Positions 1-8,953 of a stretch of 64,000 bases of DNA are shown one piece after another; positions within the stretch are counted from its first letter, which is position 1; each line of letters begins with the position of its first letter. The DNA lies in assembly GCF_029784155.1 (NCBI RefSeq), contig NC_073691.1:95841617-95905616 (forward strand), written 5' to 3'. The position numbers and the translations under genes were made by a program. The notes beneath the pieces were generated by a model. It saw nothing but the letters and a program-made list of their open reading frames with translations, did no database searches and was not told the DNA's origin. The stretch is from Uranotaenia lowii (lineage: Eukaryota; Arthropoda; Insecta; Diptera; Culicidae).

Positions 1-995
1 GAGGTTCTTGTTAACAAATCATCTCCCCCCACCAAAACTTGACTCAGAACACAAATCAAAATCTTAAAAATCTTATTCCAGGTCCAGGGCTGGATTAAGC
101 CTTCGGGAGGGGAAGGGGGGTTGAGTTTTATTTCAATGTTTCTCTTCTTGGACACAATCATCCCATTTAGATATCATTTGTTTGGATTCGCAGTACCAAA
201 TGGTTCTACAAGAAGTCTTCTAAAAATTGGATGGTAGAATTGAACACATTGATAACGAAAAATAACTAAAAAATTATAAATTAGCCAATGATTTTGAAAT
301 GTTTAAAACTAAAAATCTCAGATTCAATTATCTTATAAATTTTCTAATCCCCCGTTTGAATTCCCCGACGACTATCAAAGCGTTGAAATCTAAGCCTTCC
401 ACTTTTAAATTTGAATCTTATTAGTTTTTCTTTCTCTATGAGGGATATTAAAAATACGAAAATAGTGGGTTCTTCAAAATTGGAATTTATGAAAATCTGT
501 TCAATAGTTTTTCAGCACTCAGTACAAATAGTTTTTCAGCTGAAGAAGTCAATCCACTGTTCACTATTCAGTTCATTGTATATTCTTGTAGACTCTCGAA
601 GCCCCCCGCACTTTGAAAACCACTACAATCCTAGTCAATAAATACTTAACGGGTATTAGCAGGTTGACAAAGTTGTTCAGCAGAAAATTTCATTTAGAAA
701 ATTTATAAATTAGCATACCCATCAGCTGGCTCGTTTCCACTGAAGAAACAAAAATGATGTTGATTTTTCAGTACAAAATATTCAATTTTCCCATACAAAC
801 CTAAAAGTTCAAATTTACTCATGTAAACGTTCCTTAAAAATTCTACAAAAAATCATGGATGAGTGTTGGACCAGGACGAAGCTTTTTAGACCCCAGGGTT
901 AGTGAAATTCAAAAATGACCCCAAATCGACTCAGTCTAATGTTGCTCGTATGGAACTTTTTTTTTCATATTTTATTTATGTTTTTTTTTTATATT
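1..995. other. AT-rich sequence, no gene seen
   Basis: No open frame with a recognisable domain and no clear paired repeat ends were found. The only notable piece is a G-rich stretch at about 84-122 that resembles one end of a repeat, but no partner end was identified. Confidence 0.5.
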
Positions 996-999
996 TTTA

Positions 1000-1130
1000 C
1001 AATTACATCACTAGAACCGGTTTGAAACTTGCTTTCTTTCGCATTTAGTTTTATTGCCTAAACCATACGTTAACATACTCAAAATTCAGTGCAAACTGAA
1101 TTTAGGTCAGAATTGTCTCAGAAAATGTAT
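1000..1130 (+). repeat. Dispersed repeat, copy A
   Basis: This stretch aligns by eye with 36415-36560 in the same orientation. Shared blocks include ATTACATCA-TAGAACCGGT, TATTGCCTAAACC, CGTTAACATA and CTCAGAAAATG, in the same order and spacing. It has no coding capacity. It is an old interspersed repeat of unknown class. Confidence 0.65.
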
Positions 1131-1139
1131 AGTAAAATA

Positions 1140-1560
1140 CCTAATTTTCGACAGTTTCTGCTTGTTTTGTCAGAAAAACCAATAAATAAATTAAAAGACT
1201 AAAGTATTTCATATTAAATATGATTGAATCTATGAATCAGACTTCATTCTTTATTCTCTACCTTATTGATCAAAAAATTTAAAATAAAGTTTTTATTAAC
1301 TTTTTACTAAAACCTCTCGATGGTCTAGTTTTCGACATTAAATTTTAGTTTTCGACACCAAAAGTTTTAGTTAGTTTTCGACAAGAACATTTCCACCTCC
1401 TTTGTTTGCAATGGAATATGAATCTTTGCATATTGCAGGTGCTTGTCTACTTCACGGCGTTTTTACACCATGGAAACAGTACAAAAATTCACAGGAAGTT
1501 GGGTGTCAAAAATAAGATTTTAAGGTGAATTTTCAGCGCTAGTTTTCGACAGCTCAAAAA
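1140..1560 (+). repeat. Cluster of TAGTTTTCGACA motifs
   Basis: The 12-mer TAGTTTTCGACA, or a one-base variant, occurs at about 1140, 1325, 1345, 1369 and 1538. The spacing is irregular (about 20 to 185 bases), so this is not a simple tandem array. The role is unknown. It may be the subterminal part of an old TE. Confidence 0.45.
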
Positions 1561-1979
1561 ATAGTTCGAATTCGGTAAGATGTTAGCAAAAGAATGAATT
1601 AACTTAACGAAAATACTCGATTCAAAACCTTATCTATCCATTGATTATTTTTATGTTGCTTTTATTTGAATAAAAGGTAAGTTTTTCATGATTCAAATCT
1701 AATCTTATTTGGTCGATGGCATTAAATTAAAGTTAATTTAATGATATACCATTATTGAACAGCTCATTTAGAATAATGTTTATGCTCAACACATGCTAAA
1801 CTGCGAAAGCAAAAATAGAAAAATATATATAGCTTGAACATACAAATAGAAAGATAGGTTTTTATTTGAAAATCTGTCAAAAACTAGCTTTTGTCAAAAT
1901 CTAGAGTGTCTACCCTATTGATAAAAAGTTTGAAAAACAACTACCTTTGAAAAGTCATCATAAATTTAGTGTTTCTTTG

Positions 1980-2525
1980 GAGGTTCTCATTGATGTTGTT
2001 CGGTGATGTTTAGATGATAAGATATGCTTTATTTTTTACGTTTCGGTTTACTCTTTATTTCAACCATCTTCAGAAACTATTTTATAAAGTAAAATGAGGA
2101 GAAAAAAAATATAATAGCTATAGCCTAATTAATAACATAACTACAAAAGTGAAAACACTCACAAGAAAGCTATATTTTTCCGTCTGCTAAGGTCGTCGCT
2201 TAAATTGGAAAGGAAGTCAAGTCTATTGCTGCTGCTGCTGCTGGTTGTCGTCGGGACGTCGATTTATCGATGTTTTTGGATGCTCTCATTCTCTCTCTTC
2301 TCTGAGTTTGGTCCATAGTCCGTTGTAGGAATTGGAAACTCTATTCGTATCAATCTGGAGATAAACCGTTTGGTTCCCTCTGTGCAGTTTTTCCACAATT
2401 AACCTATGTGACTTGTGGCTGATCCTCTCCAGAATTTGGGTTTTCGCAAAATCTAACGTGTGATCAGCGTCGTCTTCCAGATACTTGTCTTCCTGGTTTC
2501 TTGATCCGATAATTTTCATGTCAAG
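1980..2525 (-). mobile_element. Penelope-like element fragment (3' end)
   Basis: Read on the minus strand, 2500 to 2286 encodes the C-terminal part of a GIY-YIG endonuclease region, including the string DFAKTQILERISHK and ending in LREERE. This is followed by a noncoding stretch and then a hammerhead-like core at 2073-2041. That order (GIY-YIG C-terminus, 3' noncoding, hammerhead) matches Penelope-like retroelements, whose reverse transcriptase is fused to GIY-YIG and whose terminal repeats carry hammerhead motifs. The reverse transcriptase part is missing: the copy is cut near 2525, where it abuts a second copy facing the other way. A (CTG)n run lies at about 2226-2241. The family-level call is fairly sure; the exact clade is not. 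Confidence 0.7.
2038..2076 (-). ncRNA. Hammerhead-ribozyme-like core in PLE
   Basis: On the minus strand the sequence reads CTGAAGA, then a 22-base stem-loop whose ends can pair (GGTT with AACC), then GAAA followed by CG. CUGANGA plus stem II plus GAAA is the conserved hammerhead catalytic core. Such motifs are known in Penelope-like element terminal repeats. Stems I and III are short and were not resolved, so activity is unproven. Confidence 0.5.
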
Positions 2526-2554
2526 AATGGAATCGATCCCGTAGATACCCGGGC

Positions 2555-2901
2555 TGAGTGAAAGGGTGCCTAGAATCCTTCGCAAACATGATGTGATCGC
2601 CGCCTTCAAACCATGTGACAAAATAAAGTCAACAGTCTTCACGAAACTGAAAGATTCGATCCCCAAAATGATGCAAACCAACGTCACATATTCAATACCA
2701 TGTAGCTGCGGTAAAGAATATATCGGCCAAACATCGCAAACATTGGGAAAAAGAACCTAACAACATGAATACAGCATACAAGTGAAAAACAAACAAAGAA
2801 ACCGGCCTAGCATACTTAGCACGCACTGGAAGACGACGGTGACGCTGATCACACGTTCGATTTTGCGAAAACCCAAATTTTGGAGAGGATCAGCCACAAG
2901 T
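2555..2901 (+). pseudogene. Penelope-like GIY-YIG endonuclease fragment
   Basis: The + strand encodes RILRKHDVIAAFKP, a segment just before the endonuclease in PLEs, then VTYSIPCSCGKEYIGQT, the CCHH-type Cys pair and GIY-YIG core (here YIG in KEYIGQT), and after frame breaks DFAKTQILERISHK. The reverse transcriptase is absent. The frame breaks around 2760 and again in the H-rich segment. The 3' end is lost where another transposon begins at 2902. It lies head to head with the minus-strand PLE piece at 1980-2525. Both share the DFAKTQILERISHK string, so they are copies of one family. Confidence 0.75.
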
Positions 2902-3190
2902 AGGCTTGCCAGAATAAAATTTTGGAAAGTAGGATATTTGGCTCAAAACACTATGAAAAAGTAGGACGTTTTTCAATCTGAAGTAGGACGAAAAGTAGGA
3001 CGCTTTATTTTGTGATTTTTATTCAAAATAAAAAGTTTTTATGCAAATTTTTAATAAGATAAGATAATATCACAACAAATTAAGATCAAAACTTTTTTTC
3101 ACATTTTTGTATTTTGTGTAATTCTGTGTTTTAAATTCAATATTTTATCGTTAGTAGGTATTTATTGTTATAAAAAAAAGGAAGTACACC
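2902..3190 (-). mobile_element. Fragment of hAT-like element, same family as 60452-61524
   Basis: It begins with AGGCTTGCCAGAATAAAATT and contains repeated AAGTAGGACG blocks. It aligns base by base with the reverse complement of 61524 back to about 61240, so it is one end of the same transposon family. It cuts off the adjacent PLE endonuclease at 2901. The other terminus is absent, so this is an end fragment. No coding sequence remains. Confidence 0.7.
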
Positions 3191-3300
3191 AAGGCTTTTT
3201 TTACGAGGTTTTATTACACGGTTTTTTTAACACGGTTTTCGGGAATTAACACGTTTTTTTACATGAATTTCGCGAATTAACACGGCTTTTGAGAGAAAAT
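3190..3300 (+). repeat. Short ACACGGTTTT-type repeat
   Basis: Several copies of an ACACGGTTTT or AATTAACACG motif follow one another with small variations. It is noncoding and of unknown origin. Confidence 0.35.
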
Positions 3301-3357
3301 ATTCTAAGTCTTTTTCAAAGGAAAACATTTGTAGTTGGGAAAATCTTAACTCTGAGA

Positions 3358-3465
3358 CTAAGAACGTGATACATGAGACCTGAGACCTGAGACCTTAGAC
3401 CTTAGACCTGAGACCTGAGACCTGAGACCTGAGACCTGAGACATGAGACCTGAGACCAGATACCT
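3358..3465 (+). repeat. Heptamer tandem repeat (GAGACCT)n
   Basis: About 14-15 near-perfect copies of the 7-mer GAGACCT sit here, with variants such as TAGACCT and GAGACAT. The period of seven is not a multiple of three. Open frames through it are a by-product of the repeat. Confidence 0.9.
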
Positions 3466-3479
3466 GAAATGAAATAAAA

Positions 3480-4110
3480 ATGTTTTGTAACATAGGTTTT
3501 TTATTGCACTTTGAAGGAAAAATAATTTAAAAAAATATTCCGATGTGGTTTTGATGAAATTTCCAACTTTTCGTCGAACACCACTCATCATAGTTTGGAC
3601 ACCCTGTTCGCTGATCTCAGCGGCCATTTTGTTCCACCATATATTCATCTCTGTTGCATCCCGAGTCGTTCTACCATTATTCTTCAACTTTGCTTAACAA
3701 TTGCCCCGACCAGTGGCTTTGTAAAATTTTTGGCCAGGGAGCTGCCCAAAACCCATCTTTACGTACGTTCCGCCATCCATGAGGATGCATCCGTCGTACT
3801 TTTTTAGAACCTTGTTGTATAGCTACCGGGAACGTCCTTTGGCTTCAACATTCTGCTTCAATGTCCAGTTTGGTTGCTTACTGGCCCGATAAGACCGTAT
3901 TCCTTCGCGAAGACGAATCTTTCTGACGGTACACCGGTCGGTATTGAATTTCTTGACGATGTCATAGTCCGACTGCCCTGGGTTTACCTTGATCGTTCTC
4001 AACAGCTTCAAATGCAGTTTCCGATCCTCAATTCCACTTGTTATGAACCTGTCGATCGATAGTATAAATCTGACGGAACGTTTGAGAACGCTGCACACTA
4101 GACCGCTGCA
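3480..4110 (-). pseudogene. Mariner-like transposase remnant (DD37E type)
   Basis: On the minus strand, 4098-3823 encodes the N-terminal DNA-binding region of a mariner-like transposase, with a helix-turn-helix-like stretch around SDYDIVKKFNTDRCTVRKI. After a stop and frame change comes TYVKMGFGQLPGQKFY, the block that follows the first catalytic Asp. Next comes the C-terminal tail EQGVQTMMSGVRRKV. The middle with the second Asp and the Glu is deleted. The same blocks (TYVKADYKQLPGQEFY, QNLMAGVKRK) occur in the mariner at 62247-63514, so the two are relatives. Terminal repeats were not found. Clearly inactive. Confidence 0.7.
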
Positions 4111-4640
4111 AAAAATGACTTTTTGCCCCCATATGTTTTTTCGATGCCTTTTGGGTCACCAAGCATCAGTGTAAAATTTGAGATGATTTGGTTGATTCCT
4201 GAATTAGCGCAACGCATTTCAATTTTTGTGTGGAAATTTGTAAAGAGGAAGAAATTTTTGAACATTAAATCATCTAGAAAATTCAAATAAGCTTGAAATG
4301 AAATCGGTCTTTGATTTTTGGTTTTGATTATTCTTAAGTTTCATTTTTTGCTAACATGACAAGCAGCTAAGAATTTCATGAAAAATGTTATAACCATTTC
4401 GAAATAAAAAAATCTGAATCAATTGAAAAGTATCAAAAAATGGCAGACTTTGCTTGCTAGAGCTGTTAATAATTGCATGGAATGTTTTTTCAAAGGTTTA
4501 GATCAATTAATTCTCTGGAAATTCAAAGCAGTTTTTTGAGATTTTTTATTTTCGTCCTACGGTTACACAGCAAAATCACACAAATTAAAAAAAAATAATT
4601 TGAAAAAAAATTCTTAAAAATAGAATATCTTATTTGGGGT
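4110..4640. other. AT-rich spacer with a short dispersed repeat
   Basis: No gene is seen. Around 4195-4235 the string CTGAATTAGCGCAACGC is the inverse of sequence at 7277-7300 and 43505-43530 (GCTGCGCTAATTCAGG), so a short dispersed repeat is present. The rest is low-complexity AT. Confidence 0.5.
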
Positions 4641-4650
4641 ACAGTTAGGT

Positions 4651-5286
4651 TTGTGCTTTGTTAGCATGAATCGGGACGAAAATAACTACAGAGGAATTTC
4701 CGCCTTATGTGCCATTGCAAAATTGTTCGAACTGGTAATCCTGGACCCTATTTTTTATTTTTCCAAGCAATATTTTTCCAATGATCAACATGGTATTATG
4801 CCCAAGCGCTCAACGAGTACAAACTTATTAACATTTACATCTTTTGTGCAAGACAGCTTTACAGCGGGTATCCAAACCGATGCAATCTATACAGACCTGT
4901 CCGCTGCCTTTGACAAGGTCAATCATGAAATTGCTATTGCAAAACTCGGACGTCTAGGTATATGTGGTCCCTTATTAGATTGGTTCCGTAGTTACCTTAC
5001 TGGAAGAAAGCCAACCGTTAAATCTGCGGATTCGTCATCCAGACAGTTCCCTTGCACATCCGGAGTTCCGCAAGGGAGCCACCTAGGACCGATTATTTTT
5101 CTCATTTATTTCAATGACGCTCTCCTATTGCTTGATGGACCAAAACTCGCCTACGCCGATGATTTGAAATTGTTTAACGCAATCAAAGGTCCTGAAGACA
5201 CTGTTTCTCTGCATAGACAATTCAACCTTTTTGCTACCTGGTGCAACAACAACTGCCTGGCGTTGAACCGCAGTAAATGTTCTATC
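4651..5286 (+). pseudogene. LINE reverse transcriptase, N-terminal half
   Basis: The frame opens near the NYRGISALC block of a LINE reverse transcriptase. It continues through TDLSAAFDKV (motif A with the catalytic Asp), SGVPQGSHLGP (motif B) and YADDLKLF (motif C catalytic pair) to LNRSKCSI. There it is cut by the PLE insertion at 5287. Read across the insertion, using one copy of the 12-bp TSD, the frame continues without shift into 6328-7050. The interruption is therefore the main lesion in the RT region. Upstream endonuclease sequence is missing. Confidence 0.85.
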
Positions 5287-5330
5287 TCACTCATATTAAA
5301 CGGGATTGTGCCAACGTAAGAACTTAATTA

Positions 5331-5384
5331 CACAATTAACACACGACGTATTACAGGACACGACACTTCACGTTCTTACAAACG
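5331..5384 (+). repeat. PLE inverted terminal repeat, left copy
   Basis: It matches the reverse complement of 6273-6327 with a handful of mismatches. Both contain the core ACACGACGTATTACAGGACA. It defines the left boundary region of the PLE. Confidence 0.85.
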
Positions 5385-5389
5385 TTCAA

Positions 5390-6120
5390 CAAAACCGATA
5401 TATCACAGTTGATTCTAACCATTTTGGGTCAAAAAAACAAGCCGCTTTTCATTCCATGGCCCATCGGCTATACAATATACCCATGGAAAAAGCTGAGTTT
5501 GAAGAAGAAAAATTAAAAATATTCGAAGCAGATGCCCTTAACGGATACGACAACGATTTTGTACAAAAAATCCTGCAAAAACACGCTCGAAAGAAATTTC
5601 ATTAGATGCAACTACTTTAAGACCAGAGAAAGAAGAATCCCAAAGGGTTAGTTTGCCTTTCTACCCCAGACTAACCAACGGGATTACCAAGATACTTTCT
5701 CAACATGGCTTAAAAACAGCATACAAAAGTGGGAAAACTCTCAGGGATCGGTTGGTTTCGCTAAAAGATAAGATTCCAGACGAAGAAAGATTATACCTGT
5801 ATTTATGAAATACCATGCAAAAATTGCCCGGCCACTTACATTGGCCAAACACGGCGCAAGTTCAAAGTTCGACTAAAAGAACATAGGAACGCAGTAGAAA
5901 GCCTACGAATCAACGAATCTAGTGTAGCTTCCCACGCAACAGAACTTGATCACGCCATAGATTGGGAAAACGTGAGGTACAAGAAATGCGTTAGAAAAAC
6001 CTCACACTTAAACGCATGGGAGTCAATGTTCATAAGCACGGCCGAAAAACCGCTAATGAACGAAGACGAGGCGCCGATTATGTCGCCACTCTTCTCCCTT
6101 ACTAAAAGGAAATTGTTATA
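5390..6120 (+). pseudogene. PLE C-terminal region with GIY-YIG endonuclease
   Basis: The first block (5390-5604) includes FGSKKQAAFHSMAHRLYNIP, part of the linker after the RT. After a frameshift come LTNGITKILSQHGLKTAYK and LRDRLVSLKDKIP. After another shift comes the endonuclease: YEIPCKNCPATYIGQTRR (Cys pair and YIG core), KVRLKEHRNAV (the conserved Arg and His), an H-x5-DW segment and a C-terminal ESMFI-x8-LMN-x-DEAP. The protein would cut DNA to prime reverse transcription. At least two frameshifts make this copy dead. Confidence 0.8.
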
Positions 6121-6208
6121 AATTTGACCATCCTCCCGACAAATACTACGACATAGTAGGATGCCGCAAGTGTTTTTAATTTCTTTGTGTGATCAGTCGG
6201 ACATCGTC

Positions 6209-6242
6209 CTGTACATGGGCAACATCGAGCTCGAAACCGGTC
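6209..6242 (+). ncRNA. Degenerate hammerhead-like motif in PLE
   Basis: It has CTGTACA in place of CUGANGA, a stem-loop in which GGGC can pair with GCTC, and GAAACCGG. It sits between the end of the endonuclease and the right terminal repeat, where PLE hammerheads lie. The altered first core block suggests an inactive ribozyme. Confidence 0.4.
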
Positions 6243-6272
6243 GACAAAAAGGTAATTTTTGAATCCTTTTTC

Positions 6273-6327
6273 CGTTTTGTAAGAACGTTAAGTCTCGTGT
6301 CCTGTAATACGTCGTGTGTTAATTGTG
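6273..6327 (-). repeat. PLE inverted terminal repeat, right copy
   Basis: It is the inverse of 5331-5384 and ends flush with the 12-bp duplication at 6328. Confidence 0.85.
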
Positions 6328-7050
6328 AAATGTTCTATCATAACATTTTCGCGCAAACGGCATCCCATCCTCGCCGATTATTTCCTTTCGGACCATTTAA
6401 TCGCTCGTGTGGACCACATACAAGATTTAGGTGTGGTTCTTGACCAGAAACTTGACTTCAAGGCGCATACTAACTACATAGTTGATAAAGCTTCCCGATG
6501 TTTGGGCTTTATATTCCGCGTGACGAAGGATTTTAGAGATGTGTACTGCCTGAAAAGCCTCTACTGCAGCTTAGTTCGCTCCATTCTGGAGTACGCGTCG
6601 GCTGTTTGGAGCCCCTTCTATCAGAATGGCGCTGATCGGATCGAAGCTTTGCAACGACGGTTTATGCGATCGGAATCTACTGCTCTACGCCATTTGAACT
6701 GGTCTGACCCGTTCCACCTTCCAAGCTACGAGAACCGCTGCAATCTCATTAGCCTAGACACGCTGCAAGCCCGCCGAGCAGCTACACGGACCTTATTTAT
6801 CTCCGATATTCTGGCCTCGAGAATTGACTGTCCTTTGCTTTTGGAATCAGTTAATCTAAGTGTTCGACCCCAAGGACTACGAAACCGGAATCTACTGCTC
6901 TACACTCCTCTTCGTCAGAACAACTTCGGCGCTAATAGTGCACTGATCGGCGTTATCAGGACGTTCAACCGATTTTCTGAACACTTTGAATTCGATGCAT
7001 CGAGGGATTTATTCAGAAGAAAAAATTTAATTACGTTTAGAACAGTGTAG
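6328..7050 (+). pseudogene. LINE reverse transcriptase, C-terminal half
   Basis: This continues the RT of 4651-5286 after the PLE insertion. It starts at KCSIITFSRKRHPIL, then DLGVVLDQKLDFKAH, a YCSLVRSILEYASAVWSPF block and an LPSYENRC block, and ends at LITFRTV with a stop at 7048-7050. These are the thumb and C-terminal segments of Jockey/CR1-like RT proteins. The frame is open throughout. The 3' untranslated tail runs to the AAAT repeats at 7148. Confidence 0.85.
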
Positions 7051-7258
7051 TTTGTGTAGTGTTTTTATATTTAATTTTATTTTATATACTTTTAATCATT
7101 GGGATCAACATGTGATCCGTTGATTTGTTACCAAATAAATAAATAAATTTTATTGCAAGAATCAAGGAATATTTTTCATCCAAAGTTGAATTTTTTGGAA
7201 CTTTCAGTAAATCTCTGGTGATTTTTGAATGAAAAAATTTGTTTTCCCATACAAATTT

Positions 7259-7316
7259 TCATACAAAATTAAAACTCGCTGCGCTAATTCAGGACTGAAT
7301 GGATCGCTTCCAAAAT
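7259..7316 (+). repeat. Dispersed repeat with GCTGCGCTAA core
   Basis: CATACAAAATTAAAACTCGC, then TGCGCTAATTCAGGACTGAA and TGGATCGCTT, match 43487-43537 in the same orientation and 4195-4235 in inverse. It is noncoding and of unknown class. Confidence 0.6.
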
Positions 7317-7363
7317 CTTGATAGCTATTTCTGGCAGCTTTTCGTGCATCGCTTTTGATCTAA

Positions 7364-7719
7364 AGGCCCATTTACACTTCTCATGAAAATAAACGTGAAA
7401 AGCCTAATTTCATCAATAACTCAACAAGATTTCGTAATATGGTGATACCGATGGGGAATGGTTAAAAGATGAAATGTTTTTAAAACCCTCCTAGAACTGT
7501 TTTTATTCCGATTCCCCAGCCATGATGAACATTCCGCGGTGAAAATGGAATAAAAACAGTTTTAGGATGTTTTAAACAACAAAATTAGTTAGTTTCTCAT
7601 CCTTCAACCATTCTCCATCGATTCCACCATGTAAAAAACCTTGTTTAGTGGCGTTGTTGAGTTATTGTTAAATTTAAAAAAAAAATTCGTTCATTTTCAC
7701 GGGAAGTGTAAACGAGGCT
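7364..7719. mobile_element. Foldback MITE with TAA target duplication
   Basis: The two halves (about 7364-7510 and 7550-7719) are inverse copies along almost their whole length, including AACTGTTTTTATTCC and its inverse at the centre. The ends read AGGCCCATTTACACTTC and the inverse of AGCCTCGTTTACACTTCC. TAA flanks both sides (7361-7363, 7720-7722), which fits a PIF/Harbinger-type MITE. The centre loop is about 35 bases. No coding sequence. Confidence 0.7.
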
Positions 7720-7847
7720 TAAATTTACCTGCCGCAATAGAATTTTACATCGAAAGTGATGTTTCGTTTTCGTACATTGTTTCTGATCTAAAATTACACG
7801 AATTATTTTTGCTGTGGGGAGAGTCTTGAAATGTCCGTATTTAGGTA

Positions 7848-8822
7848 GGGGAGAATGAGGATACTTAATCCCTGGGGATACTTGATTCCTTAGCTATATC
7901 TCGAAACTGGAATGTCTTACGAAGATCAAATGTTCTAGAAAAATGTACCAAAATGAGCAAAATAACAATGCTTGCCGTTTAAAATTTTTTAACAAAATAA
8001 TTATTTGAGTAATTGAACTTTGTTTGAAAAATTTCACAAAATGTAACTTGAAGATCTTTTTTCATCACTTTAAAATGTTCCGTACATGGGAAAATTATGA
8101 AAAAAATATTTGTTCCAATGTATCAATCGTTCGAGCGTAAAATGAACTTTATAATGCCATATTTTTAAAGCAATGGAAAACTCTCAACTTTTTTCAGAAA
8201 AAGTTTTCTAAAATGTTAATTATGGGTACAATTGATCCCCTAGAGTTGGGTACAATTGATCCCCCTTCCAAACGGCATATTCTTCTTCTGAATTGATCGT
8301 AATGATTGCTGATTACGAAATTACTAATATTTTGCCAAAAACTAATATTTATCAAACAATTGTCTGAAGAAAAGAGCAAAAATAATTAATTTTCTCTTAA
8401 TTATAAAAAATAGCGCCTTTAAGTATGCAATGTTATTAGCGTTGAGACATAGTTATAGAAATTTCTTCTTATGTCTGCTATAAATTGTGAAATGAGAACA
8501 AACATGACCAAAATAGTCAATTAACATTCTATCTTGGGGTTTTGTTTGATTTTTATACAAGGATTAGGGCTTCCTGAATAAAAGATCAAGTCTCCTTCAA
8601 TAGGGGATCAAGTCTCCCCTAACTTCAGAAAAATCGCTTTTTTTTTACTCCCACGAAAACGCTTCTAGTTCATCAACGGGTTCAAGTATCGTTCTAATTT
8701 TTGGAGCATAGAAACTTGAAGTTACAAGCTGTCAGAAAATGTCAAAGATGGAGAGTTGCTAATTTTTTCCAAAAAGATATGGTGAAAATAAGAAAAGGGG
8801 ATCAAGTATCCCCACTCTCCCC
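7848..8822. mobile_element. MITE with GGGGAGA...GGATACTTGATCCC ends
   Basis: The left end reads GGGGAGAATGAGGATACTTA. The inverse of the right end reads GGGGAGAGTGGGGATACTTG. A TA dinucleotide flanks both ends (7846-7847, 8823-8824). Internal copies of the terminal motif appear at 8219-8268 (GGGTACAATTGATCCCC twice) and 8584-8622. No coding capacity. TA targets are used by Tc1/mariner MITEs. Confidence 0.65.
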
Positions 8823-8953
8823 TATACCGAGAGTTAAGATCTAAAGAAGTAAATTTAAACATGCGTTGATACAATTTGAAGATAGATGAAAATGGAGTTA
8901 GGCACACTTGATTACTTAACAGATTGATTTGAAGTCGGAAGTAGTGTAAGCAA

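Larger units (their letters stand above)
5275..6339 (+). mobile_element. Penelope-like element inserted in LINE, 12-bp TSD
   Basis: Two exact copies of AAATGTTCTATC (5275-5286 and 6328-6339) bracket this insert. The inside ends are an inverted repeat: 5331-5384 against 6273-6327, about 54 bases with few mismatches. The right repeat ends exactly at the TSD. The left repeat is preceded by a 44-base extension (5287-5330). Inverted terminal repeats with a one-sided extension are typical of Penelope-like elements. The coding part is the region before and including the GIY-YIG endonuclease. The reverse transcriptase is absent, so this is a 5'-truncated copy. Confidence 0.85.
4640..7148 (+). mobile_element. 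5'-truncated non-LTR retrotransposon (Jockey/CR1-like)
   Basis: The element consists of two reverse-transcriptase halves (4651-5286 and 6328-7050) separated by an inserted Penelope-like element. It ends in a 3' tail with three AAAT units at 7134-7148. No endonuclease or ORF1 is present, so the copy is 5'-truncated near 4640, as is usual for target-primed LINE insertions. The protein resembles the RT of the LINE at 13910-18592 in motif spacing (SGVPQGSHLGP, YADD, SILEY) and tail type. No TSD was recognised for this element. Confidence 0.8.

Noticed and set aside
3358..3687. Open frame through repeated VSGLRSQ-type residues
   Set aside because: Produced by the GAGACCT heptamer array next to a mariner C-terminus, not a repeat protein.
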